NCBI GenBank assembly: GCA_051006215.1 | Contig: JBPCIO010000237.1 | Location: 1 to 44,498, forward strand | From: CF-72 sp051006215 | GTDB lineage: Bacteria > Chloroflexota > UBA6077 > CF-72 | Reading direction: 5' to 3' | Length of the DNA: 44,498 nucleotides | Shown: positions 1 through 8,101 of the stretch, piece after piece | How positions within the stretch are numbered: position 1 is the stretch's first letter | Layout of the letters: every line of letters starts with the position of its first letter | The notes under the pieces: generated by a model | Told to the model about the DNA's origin: nothing | Databases searched by the model: none | What the model saw: only the letters and a program-made list of their open reading frames with translations | Translations under genes and position numbers: made by a program

Positions 1-121
1 CCGGCGTACTATCCCACCCGCGAGTCTCGTACATGCCGTAGCCAACTTCGGCGGCGGATCCTTCCAGCGAGCAGCTCGATCGGCGCATCCAGGACCCGCC
101 GGCCAGGTTGCACGCCAGCGG

Positions 122-152
122 CACGGGCGATTTGGCGGGCTGCTCGCCCGTG
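122..152 (-). terminator. Hairpin downstream of the small gene 174-386
   Basis: A perfect 9-bp inverted repeat (122-130 with 144-152, arms CACGGGCGA / TCGCCCGTG) encloses a 13-nt loop and lies about 20 nt beyond the stop codon of the minus-strand gene at 174-386. No run of T follows it on the minus strand, so it is a terminator only by position and stem strength; such T-less hairpins are common in GC-rich genomes. Confidence 0.4.
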
Positions 153-173
153 TTGTCGGCCCCTGCGTCGTGG

Positions 174-386
174 CTAGGTCGCCGGCGCAGTATCCGTGGC
201 GAACTCGCCCGCCTGCACGCGACTGCGCACAATCAGCAGACGGACGTATTGCCGCGTCGAGAATGGGTACGGTGCACTGCTGCGCGGCCTCCGACCGAAG
301 TTATAGGGCAGGTCGTGATCCCCGCCACCGATACCGTCCTTCGAAGTCGAGTTAGTGGTTTCGTCTGGTTGAACCAGTGGTTGCAT
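174..386 (-). CDS. Small protein of unknown function (70 aa)
   Basis: I do not recognise a characterised family. The ATG at 386 has a well-placed GGAG seven bases upstream on the minus strand, and the frame ends in TAG just before a strong hairpin at 122-152. The N-terminal half is polar and Gly-rich. The centre carries a Pro/aromatic/Arg-rich segment (PYPFSTRQYVRLLIVRSRV, about residues 39-57) that looks like a conserved core of small soluble proteins rather than random translation. No signal peptide or membrane segment is visible. It lies about 470 bases beyond the end of the kinase gene on the same strand and has its own leader, so it is probably a separate unit. The alternative is a chance ORF; start signal, protein-like composition and terminator together make a gene more likely. 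Confidence 0.55.
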   Translation of the reverse strand: MQPLVQPDETTNSTSKDGIGGGDHDLPYNFGRRPRSSAPYPFSTRQYVRLLIVRSRVQAGEFATDTAPAT

Positions 387-853
387 GAACGTTCTCCAAA
401 CCTGAATGACTCGAGCCTAGCCCCCGTCTGGCCACCCGGCTGTGATCGGGCCCACTGGTGGGCAGTAAGGCTGCACACCACCCGCCGCGCCAGCAGCATC
501 CGGGAGCCACCGGGTGGTGTGGCCGGCTTACCCATGCCTCGGGCCGTGGACTCGTCCTGTCCCTAGTGGTGCACGGCGACATGACCTTTATGGACCTAAG
601 CCGCGCCGAAAGAGGACGCCCAATGTGGTCCGTTTGTCTCCCAGCCTGCGCTACGCTACGCGGTGGTGGCGCCCGAAACACAAAGCCGCGGCGACTCGGC
701 GCACGCCTGGCACGGCTTGTGGCGCGAAGTAGCGCACGTCGACGGCGGCGATCTCGGCCAGTACGCCGTGCTTCTTCAGCGCAGCGGCGCTGACCGTTCT
801 GGCCGACGACCGCTCCAGACCGGCAGGGTAAGCACCAGCGCCGATATTCATTT
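387..853. other. Gene-poor stretch between small gene and kinase
   Basis: About 470 bases without a convincing gene. Open frames exist on both strands but have arginine/proline-rich, family-less translations and no ribosome-binding sites. It must hold the 3' end of the kinase transcript and probably the promoter of the minus-strand gene at 174-386. I see no T-rich terminator and no confident promoter boxes. Confidence 0.5.
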
Positions 854-3800
854 TCAGCCGCGCGGCACCGCTGACGGCGCCGGCCGGGGGGCTGACGGCG
901 CGGTCGGCACTGGGGGAGCGGTGGGATCTTGGGTCAGACCTCGGGGCGCCACCGGCGACGGAGATGCGATAGATGCGCTCGAAATGATGACCGTTGGGGT
1001 AGGAGCTGGCGTGTCTGTCGGGCTGATGGTCGCTGTTGGAGTCGGCGTGACCTCCACGGTAGCGACCGCTGTTGAGCGCGGGGTTTCCGTTGGGCTGGCC
1101 GGAGCCACCGGACTCGCCGCTATCGTGGCCGATGCAGTTGGCGTCCTGAGCGCCGAGTTGTCGCGGCGCACGAAGTTGGCCACCTCGGCATGGTCCCTGT
1201 CCATTACCACCTTGCACGTGGGGTCCGCACCTGAGCAGGCATCGCTGCCTTTCCAGTTGTCGAACGCGACCAGCTCATTATTGTTCCTGGCGAACAGCGT
1301 GACCGCCTGGTTGCGGGGGACACTCATCGAGCACGAGTCGTTCGGGCCGGCGAAACACTGGATGCCGGCCGGATCGCTGACCACGGCACCGTTGCCTGAG
1401 ACCGGACTGCTAATCGAAACGCTCAACTTCTGCATCGCCTGGGCAATTGCCAGAGACGTCGTGCTGCTGCCTGTGTTGTTCGCCAGGTCCTCCGCGTTGA
1501 CCACAACACTGGCGGTGCAGTTGCCGTTTATGTCCGGCACGCTGAACGTTCCGCTGTAGCTTCTCGCCTGACCAGTTGGACTCAAGCTCACCGGAATGTC
1601 CCGCGGCAGGCAGCCTTGGGCGGCCGCAAGCGTGACCGTCGGTGCACTGCCGAGGTCCTCTGACGCATCAACCGTCACATTTCCGATTCCGGCCGGTGAC
1701 ACGGGGTTGGGCGCAACTCCTACCCGTAGCTGTGGCGGCGTTCGATCGATGCCGAACGTCCTCTGCCCCCCGCTGGACGCATTACCTGCGGAGTCGAAAC
1801 CACTCGCCGAAATGCTTGCGGTGCAGTCGGTCGTACCGGCCGGCACCGTATAGATACCTGAGTATGTCGTGGCTGCGTTGGTGGCGCTCACAGATACGGC
1901 CGACGACGGTATGCAGTCGCCGGTTACCCGCACGGTAGGTGCTTCCGCGAGCTGGTCTGGGCCAGAGTCGATCGCGATAGAAACGGCCGTACCGGCATGT
2001 GCCAGGCTCGGCGACGCCGTTGTGATCAGCACTGGTTGGCTGCGTTTGATGCTGAAGTCGGCCCACCCCGAGATGGGCAGCGAAGGGTTGCCGGCAAGAT
2101 CAGCGGCCGTTGCCTGGGCCGCGGCCGTGCAGTTGGTGAGGCCTGCTGGGATCGTATACGTACCGACAAAAGCGGAGCTGTTCGGCGCCATCGACACCGC
2201 CGCGTCGGGCACACAGGTCCCGCTGATGGACACGGACGGGGCGCCGTTCAGGGCCTCGCTCGCCGCGACGGTGATACGGATGCTGGCGCTCGCACGGCCG
2301 AGTGCCGGGCTGACGCTGGTATCCAGCTGTGGAGGCGTTCGATCGATCGCCAGTCGGGTGTTCCCGGACCCCTGGTTGCCGGCGCGGTCGCTGCCGCCGG
2401 CGACGATGTCGGCGGTGCAGTCGCTGCTGCCCACCGGCACGTCGAACACCGCCAGGTAACGATCGCTCTGGCCAGTCGGGGTAACGGACAGGACGATGGG
2501 CGATCTGCTCAGACAGGTCCCGGTGACCGTGACTACGGGCGGAACAGCGAGCGTCTCGCTGGCAAGCACCTCGATCGATGCCTTGTCACCCGCACGCGCG
2601 CGCCGTGGCGACGCGTTGACCCCGAGGGTTGGGGGCGTGCGATCGACGGCCAGCGCTGCGCTGCCACCGAGTGAGGGGTTCCCAGCGATATCGGTTGCTG
2701 CGGCGCTCACGGCGACCGAACAGTCGGTCGTGCCGGCCGGCACCGTATAAGTACCGACATACGCCGGGGGAAGCGTGCTTCCGGCGCGCGTCATCGAGAC
2801 GCTGGCTGAATTCACGCAGCTGCCTGAGACGGATACCGCCGGCAACTCCGCCAGCTCCTTCGATGCCACTACCCCGATCTGAATGTTCTGCCCAGCCGGG
2901 CCCAGCACCGGCGTGAGGGTTGTCTCAAGCAATGGCGGTGTGGTGTCGATCTTGACCAGCACGGACTCCGAGGCAATGTTGCCGGCCACACTGCTCGCGC
3001 GGCAAGTCAGAGTCGTGCCGGTTGTCTCTGTCGAAAGGGTCGTCGCTGTGCAGCCGGTCGCGGTGTCGATTCCGGATAGCGGATTCGAGACTATCCAGCT
3101 AATGGTGACCGGCGAGTTATTCCAGCCCAGCGCATTCGGCGCCGGCGAGAGTACGTGACTGATGGCTGGCGCCGTCATGTCGAGTTGTACGCGCACCGAG
3201 TCTGACGCTTCAATGCCCGCGCCGTTTATGGCGTGGCAGACCTGCGAAAACCCGCTCGTCTCGGCTGACACGGTTGTGGGCGTGCAGCCGGATGACACCG
3301 AGATCCCGGATTCCGGGTCAGTTGTCGACCAGGTGATCGTGAGCGGTGTGTTGTTCCACCCCTGCGCGTTCGGCGCGGGCGAGATGGTGCGCCTGATGAT
3401 CGGCGAGGTTGTGTCGGCTGACCCGCCAGATCCACGCGAAACTGTGCGCGTTGGCGCGGCCGCCGGTGTCGCCGAGGCAATTGGGGTCGACGTCGGCGTC
3501 GTCGACGGGGTGATTGACCCGTCCGTCGCCGACGCAGTAGCCGCTGGTGTCAGGGTCATCGCGGTGAGCGTCGGGGTGGCGATCGGCGTGACGGCCAACG
3601 TGGCGATCAATGTAGGTGTGGGAGTGGACTCCACTGCCACGTCTGATGTCGGCTCCGGACCGGATTCTCCGCCTCCACTTGCCCATGGACTGGCAGTCGC
3701 AGTGAGTGTCGCGGCTTCGGTGGCGGTGGCCTCTGGCGCGACAGTACCTTGCGGGCTGGGCGAGGCTTCAACAGATGGCAAAGGCGGAGCGGTGGGCGTG

Positions 3801-6800
3801 CTCGCCGTCGCGCCCGGGGCCGCCATCGCGGTGCTCTGCGCCGCCCCCCTGGCGGCTAACGCAGTTGGCGGCACGCCCGGCGCACTCGTGGCCGCTGGTG
3901 GCGGCGCTGGCGCTAGTGCGGCCGGCGCCCAATCAGGGGGCTGGGCTGTCGGTGTGGGCGACACAGGCGGGGCAGACAGCGCTTTGACCGTGACCGTAAA
4001 CGCCTGGCTACCAGGCAAATCACTGGCTTCGAACCAGGCGGAGTGGTCGCGCGTCAACCCGGTCCGTGCTGCGAGTCCGCCGCTCACCAGGTCCAGTGAT
4101 TGCTGGCTCAGGCTCGCTGGCAGGCGCACCTCGACCGTTGCCTGCCAGATTGGTTCACCACGCTCGGGCGACGCGACAGTATGCTCGAAGACTGACGGCC
4201 CGTCGGCACCGGCACCAGGCGTCAGGTGGTATTTGATGGTATACGTCCGTTCGGCCGGGCCAACCAGTGTCGGAATGGACCACGTGACGCGTTGCCGGCC
4301 CCCAACCCGATTCACGCGCACGTCCTTCGCAGCCGTCACCTCGCTATCCGAGAGCACCTCGACGCTGCTCAGCCGGATGGAGTCGGGGACCCCGAAGTCC
4401 CAGGCCAGACTCTGATGCTCGCCGGCGCTGAAAAGGACGCGCTGCGTCTCCACCACATCGCTGCTGAGATCCTCGTTGACCGTCGCTTGAAGGTGCAACC
4501 ACTCCCAGGACAGGCTGGGTGCGTCGGTCAGCCCCGCGGCGTGGCGGCGTGTCTGGTCTAGCCGCTGCCATTCGTCGCAACCGACATTGGTCAAGCCCAG
4601 CGGTCCGGCACTTCCGGCCGGCATCGAACTCCCCAACAGCGGCTCATACACTTCGTGGAACTGGCCGATACTCCGGCCATCCGAACACGACAACGCGAGG
4701 TTGTAGGTGGCCTGCTCGGGGAGTGGCGACCAGGGCAACCAGTCATCACGATCAACGATTACCCGCGGCGATACGCGCGCCAGATCGGGCGTGAACGCTG
4801 CCGGGCTCAACACGGACGGTCCGGCCACGGCCGCGGGCGCAGCCCCGCCAAGGGCGATGAGCATCGCTGCGGCGGCAAGTGCCGCGACCGTAAACGCGCG
4901 GGTCCTGCCTCGCCACTGGGTTCCCCCAGTCTCAACTAGAGTCGACGCCGCGCGGCGCGAGGGCGCCAGAATCAAGCCAAGAGCCGCTAGCAGAACGAAC
5001 ATCAGGACGACACTGCCAAGTGCGGGTTCGTGCGTCATCCGAATCAAGGCGTTGCTGATCGGGACGCCGATGACCCAGTAGGCGATCAGCAGGAAGCAGA
5101 TGTCTAACAATGCACCGGCGACACCGCCGAGTGCGCTTGCCCGGCGGGCAGATTGCTCCTCAGTGCTGGCGGCACTGGCGCCTAACAGCCCGCGATCGAG
5201 CCGCGCACCTAACGCGGTCCGCCCAATCATCTGGGTCGGGCCGCGCAGGACAGCCAGCAGGGCCAAGAGCGCCCCCGCTGCACCCCAGCTGGCGAGGGTG
5301 GCAGGCCACGTGGCCTGGAGCAATGCGGTGTCGAGCACGGGCAGCGACACCAGCACCGGGGCCCCCAGGACGATGCCCAGCACCCCACCCACTATTCCGG
5401 CGGTCCAGTGTAGTCGAACGATGAGGACGAGCCAGATGGCGCAGGCCGCACCGGTGGCGACGATAGCCGCCGCGAGAGGCGTCGTGAGCGGGCTGAGGAG
5501 GTCGACGACCGGTGTGCGCAACAACGCGTAACCCAGGAGCAAATAGCCGAAGTCCAGCACTCCGCAAGCGAGTCGCTCGATCTGGCGAGCGCTCGCCGCC
5601 GAGTGCTCCGGGCTAATTCCAGGTCGACCTTCGACGAGCAACCGTCCTACGGTTCCGCTCGCCAGGCGGCCAACGGTCTCACCTGCCGACCGGCGCTGTG
5701 CTCCAAGCAACAGCAACAGGCCGGCGGCGACCACCAGCTGGGCCGTCAAAGCGAGTGTTTTCGCCCCTGACAGGTCCACGTCGAACGTTGGCAGCGTGAT
5801 GGCTGCTGCCCAGGCCAATGCCAGTACGAGCGCAGCTGGAATGGGACCGGCGCCGCGGAAAATGCCGCCGATGATGCCCACCACCACGCCGCCGACGAGG
5901 ACCAGAACGATCGTCTCAACGAGTGGGAACACGGTCGGATCGAGGAGCGTTCGAGCCACTGCCAGGCCAGGTGCGGCCACAAGGCGGTACGTAGCCAGGA
6001 CGTACAGCAGGTTGACCATACCTTCGACTGATGCAACCGCCGTGCGTCGCCACGCCTTGACATGCAAGGGTCCGTCGACGCCTGTGCCAAGCATGACCTG
6101 TTTGCGGCTCAGGCGATCGAGGATGGCTAGCGATCCACTCACGCCGCGGCCTACCAGGCCGATCAAGTGCCAACGGATCCCGAGCAGCAGCGCGGCGATC
6201 GAACCCGACAACAGCAACTGGAAGGGCCAGGCAAGTGGCAGACGCCCCAGCACGTTGCCGACCGGCAGAATGGCCAGCATAAACGGCGCAGCCAGGACGA
6301 GCGCCAGAATAGCAAGCAAATTCGGCGCCGTGGCTGCGGCCGCCAGCTTGGCCTCGAGAGAGACACCGCGGGTACGCTCGACTGCTTCGGTGAGCGCCTG
6401 ACCGAAGTCGGCAATCCTCGGAAACCGATCGTCTGGCTCCTTCGCCAGGCCGCGCAGCAGGACTTCCTCGATTGGCCCCGGCAAGCCAGGATTGATCTGA
6501 CGCGGCCGGGGGGGCGCCGTTTCGATGTGCTTCTGCAGGAGCGCCTCAGTTGTTTCGGCTTGAAACGGCTGCTGCCCGGTGAGCAGCTCGTAAGCGGTCA
6601 CCGCGAGCGAATACTGATCGCTGCGCTCGTCGATCGCAGCACCCCGGCACTGCTCCTGCGACATGTACGCTGGCGTGCCTGCCACGCGCGAGAGACCAGC
6701 ACCCGTGACTTCACGCTGGATTGCGCGCGCAAGGCCGAGATCTGTTACCAACGGCCAATCGGCCCGCCCGAGCAGCACATTGGCGGGTTTGACGTCGAGG

Positions 6801-7210
6801 TGCACGACACCCTTGTCATGCGCGTGCTGCAAAGCCTCGGCGATCTGGCCTATGGTGCGCGCTGCGTCGGTCAGCCCGAGCGAGCCACCCAGCGCCTGCA
6901 GGCGGTCCCTGAGCGTGCCGCCAGGCACCAGGCGCATGACGATGTACACCAACTCGGCTTCCTCGCCATAACACTTGACTTCGACGAGGTTCTTGTGGTG
7001 CAGCTTCTCCAGGGTGCGCGCCTCGTCGTGGAACCGCTCTCGGAAATCACTATCGGCCGCGAGGTTTTCGTTGAGCACTTTGACGACTACGTCAGCGTCC
7101 AAGTGCCGCGCATACGCGCGGTAGACGGTGGCCTGGCCACCGTGGGCGATGACCTCCCTGAGCTCGTACTCGCCGCCGCGCAACGTGCGGCCGATCAATG
7201 CGTCTGTCAC
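854..7210 (-). CDS. Giant receptor-like Ser/Thr protein kinase with extracellular Ig-like repeats
   Basis: Predicted 2118-residue membrane kinase phosphorylating Ser/Thr of cytoplasmic proteins. GTG start at 7210 follows GGGAG and overlaps the upstream stop (GTGA), so it is coupled to the membrane protein before it; the open frame runs further upstream but the kinase fold begins here. Kinase domain about 1-280: Gly-loop IAHGGQATVY (21-30), Lys44, catalytic HLDVKPAN (137-144; HLD for the usual HRD), DLG metal site (157-159), GTPAYMSQE activation loop. Residues about 296-800 are multi-spanning membrane with repeated two-helix modules. About 805-1080 resembles the extracellular part of DUF2207 proteins. 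Then come a Pro/Thr/Ala-rich linker (about 1080-1265), tandem Ig-like repeats with paired cysteines (about 1265-1925), a domain like the divergent InlB B-repeat, and a Pro/Thr-rich tail. FHA proteins in the window are plausible readers of its phosphothreonines. The ligand is unknown. Confidence 0.9.
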   Translation of the reverse strand: MTDALIGRTLRGGEYELREVIAHGGQATVYRAYARHLDADVVVKVLNENLAADSDFRERFHDEARTLEKLHHKNLVEVKCYGEEAELVYIVMRLVPGGTLRDRLQALGGSLGLTDAARTIGQIAEALQHAHDKGVVHLDVKPANVLLGRADWPLVTDLGLARAIQREVTGAGLSRVAGTPAYMSQEQCRGAAIDERSDQYSLAVTAYELLTGQQPFQAETTEALLQKHIETAPPRPRQINPGLPGPIEEVLLRGLAKEPDDRFPRIADFGQALTEAVERTRGVSLEAKLAAAATAPNLLAILALVLAAPFMLAILPVGNVLGRLPLAWPFQLLLSGSIAALLLGIRWHLIGLVGRGVSGSLAILDRLSRKQVMLGTGVDGPLHVKAWRRTAVASVEGMVNLLYVLATYRLVAAPGLAVARTLLDPTVFPLVETIVLVLVGGVVVGIIGGIFRGAGPIPAALVLALAWAAAITLPTFDVDLSGAKTLALTAQLVVAAGLLLLLGAQRRSAGETVGRLASGTVGRLLVEGRPGISPEHSAASARQIERLACGVLDFGYLLLGYALLRTPVVDLLSPLTTPLAAAIVATGAACAIWLVLIVRLHWTAGIVGGVLGIVLGAPVLVSLPVLDTALLQATWPATLASWGAAGALLALLAVLRGPTQMIGRTALGARLDRGLLGASAASTEEQSARRASALGGVAGALLDICFLLIAYWVIGVPISNALIRMTHEPALGSVVLMFVLLAALGLILAPSRRAASTLVETGGTQWRGRTRAFTVAALAAAAMLIALGGAAPAAVAGPSVLSPAAFTPDLARVSPRVIVDRDDWLPWSPLPEQATYNLALSCSDGRSIGQFHEVYEPLLGSSMPAGSAGPLGLTNVGCDEWQRLDQTRRHAAGLTDAPSLSWEWLHLQATVNEDLSSDVVETQRVLFSAGEHQSLAWDFGVPDSIRLSSVEVLSDSEVTAAKDVRVNRVGGRQRVTWSIPTLVGPAERTYTIKYHLTPGAGADGPSVFEHTVASPERGEPIWQATVEVRLPASLSQQSLDLVSGGLAARTGLTRDHSAWFEASDLPGSQAFTVTVKALSAPPVSPTPTAQPPDWAPAALAPAPPPAATSAPGVPPTALAARGAAQSTAMAAPGATASTPTAPPLPSVEASPSPQGTVAPEATATEAATLTATASPWASGGGESGPEPTSDVAVESTPTPTLIATLAVTPIATPTLTAMTLTPAATASATDGSITPSTTPTSTPIASATPAAAPTRTVSRGSGGSADTTSPIIRRTISPAPNAQGWNNTPLTITWSTTDPESGISVSSGCTPTTVSAETSGFSQVCHAINGAGIEASDSVRVQLDMTAPAISHVLSPAPNALGWNNSPVTISWIVSNPLSGIDTATGCTATTLSTETTGTTLTCRASSVAGNIASESVLVKIDTTPPLLETTLTPVLGPAGQNIQIGVVASKELAELPAVSVSGSCVNSASVSMTRAGSTLPPAYVGTYTVPAGTTDCSVAVSAAATDIAGNPSLGGSAALAVDRTPPTLGVNASPRRARAGDKASIEVLASETLAVPPVVTVTGTCLSRSPIVLSVTPTGQSDRYLAVFDVPVGSSDCTADIVAGGSDRAGNQGSGNTRLAIDRTPPQLDTSVSPALGRASASIRITVAASEALNGAPSVSISGTCVPDAAVSMAPNSSAFVGTYTIPAGLTNCTAAAQATAADLAGNPSLPISGWADFSIKRSQPVLITTASPSLAHAGTAVSIAIDSGPDQLAEAPTVRVTGDCIPSSAVSVSATNAATTYSGIYTVPAGTTDCTASISASGFDSAGNASSGGQRTFGIDRTPPQLRVGVAPNPVSPAGIGNVTVDASEDLGSAPTVTLAAAQGCLPRDIPVSLSPTGQARSYSGTFSVPDINGNCTASVVVNAEDLANNTGSSTTSLAIAQAMQKLSVSISSPVSGNGAVVSDPAGIQCFAGPNDSCSMSVPRNQAVTLFARNNNELVAFDNWKGSDACSGADPTCKVVMDRDHAEVANFVRRDNSALRTPTASATIAASPVAPASPTETPRSTAVATVEVTPTPTATISPTDTPAPTPTVIISSASIASPSPVAPRGLTQDPTAPPVPTAPSAPRPAPSAVPRG
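1430..3410 (-). repeat. Tandem Ig-like repeats inside the kinase gene
   Basis: Roughly 90-100-residue units recur, each with a TPP turn, a GxC cysteine, a GTYTVPAGTTDC-type strand holding the second cysteine, and a D-AGN turn. Two related shorter units with a GWNN motif precede them. The DNA also repeats: 1824-1852 and 2721-2749 match at 28 of 29 bases, indicating expansion by duplication. Boundaries are approximate. The cysteine pairs suggest disulfides and so an extracytoplasmic location. Confidence 0.75.
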
Positions 7211-7881
7211 GCGACACTCCCTCGCTGCCCACCTGGGCGAGTCACAGCTGACTGCGTCCGGGCAGCCAGGGTTTGCCGAGCAACGGTCTCGGCTGGTGCT
7301 TGAACAGTGGCCGGGCCGGTTGCTGCTGGACTCGCGACCCATCTCGCGCGCGGAGCGGGATCTGGTACATCCGATCCGGTGGTGGCAACGATGGCGTCCA
7401 GCCCAAACGCGACGAGGCCTTCCACCAGCGGCTTGCCAACCTGGTGCAACAGGGCCAGCACCACCAGCAGTACCAGCAGGGCGATGATCGCGAAGATCGC
7501 CTCTACGACCAGTGGCTCGCTTGTTGGCCCAAGTGCCAGGACCAGGGGCCGGCGCATGATCGCCTGGACCAGTACGACGTAGCCCACTGCCAGTAACCGC
7601 TGGCTCACCGAGAGGGTCGACGGCCGGGCTCCAACAGGCGGTGGAGGCTGTCCCGGTAACCGGGTCAGCGTACGCGCGAGCTCGCGTGCCAGAACTGGCC
7701 CCGGCAGAACCAACCAGGCGCCGACCAGTGCACTGGCGGCGAGCCAGAGCCATGCTGGAGCGCCACGTACGTCGGACCAGCCACTGAATACCAGCGGCAA
7801 GGCAATCAGTCCGACCGCCGCGGCGAGCAGCATGTGGCCGATCGCCTGCAGGAGGGATTGAGCAATCGTCGTGCGTTTCAT
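7207..7881 (-). CDS. Multi-spanning membrane protein coupled to the kinase (224 aa)
   Basis: Function unknown. I chose the ATG at 7881 because GGGAG lies nine bases upstream; in-frame starts at 7887 (ATG) and 7902 (GTG) are possible. About four hydrophobic segments are visible: near residues 9-32, 40-62, 90-106 and a long one near 120-148. The C-terminal 60 residues are polar and Ala/Pro-rich. The pattern of a helix pair followed by a soluble stretch resembles the membrane modules of the adjacent kinase, pointing to shared ancestry or a joint membrane complex. Its stop overlaps the kinase GTG (GTGA at 7207-7210), typical of translational coupling and fixed stoichiometry. It could modulate or anchor the kinase, but nothing in the sequence proves that. 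Confidence 0.8.
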   Translation of the reverse strand: MKRTTIAQSLLQAIGHMLLAAAVGLIALPLVFSGWSDVRGAPAWLWLAASALVGAWLVLPGPVLARELARTLTRLPGQPPPPVGARPSTLSVSQRLLAVGYVVLVQAIMRRPLVLALGPTSEPLVVEAIFAIIALLVLLVVLALLHQVGKPLVEGLVAFGLDAIVATTGSDVPDPAPRARWVASPAATGPATVQAPAETVARQTLAARTQSAVTRPGGQRGSVA

Positions 7882-8101
7882 GTACATGCTCCCTTGCTTC
7901 ACGGCGGACGCCGAACATGGGCTGGCGGTGGGTCTGATGAGCTAAGGTGCGCCGCGGCTGTACGCGTTACGTGCCTGGCTTGCCAGAAGACGCCACCGAG
8001 GCTGTACGCTTCACAGGCCGTGGGTTGGGGAGTCCGGCAGACAACGCAAACCAGCGTTTCGTGCGCACGTACGCTGCGCGTCATACAAGGAGATTGCTAC
8101 T
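7882..8101. promoter_or_regulatory. Divergent promoter region with direct repeat
   Basis: This 220-base gap separates the divergently transcribed membrane protein/kinase pair and the peroxidase and must hold start signals for both. A 15-nt direct repeat (GGCTGTACGC core) occurs at 7956-7970 and 8000-8014, 13 of 15 bases identical, start-to-start 44 bases. A further GTACGC lies at 8069-8074. These could be operator half-sites. I cannot define -35/-10 boxes with confidence. The peroxidase ribosome-binding site AAGGAGA lies at about 8088-8094. Confidence 0.4.

Noticed and set aside
651..853. Possible gene remnant beyond the kinase stop
   Set aside because: A minus-strand frame gives a somewhat protein-like stretch, but it is short, shares its upstream part with the kinase shadow and matches nothing I can name.
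3162..4415. 417-residue plus-strand frame within the kinase gene
   Set aside because: Val/Ala/Gly-rich shadow of the Pro/Thr-rich linker and repeats on the minus strand.
6167..7303. 378-residue plus-strand frame opposite the kinase domain
   Set aside because: The minus strand here encodes an unambiguous kinase core with all catalytic motifs.
7211..7918. Upstream extension of the kinase frame to 7918
   Set aside because: That part overlaps the membrane-protein gene out of frame and has Arg/Gly-rich shadow composition; the GTG at 7210 has a good leader and precedes the kinase fold.
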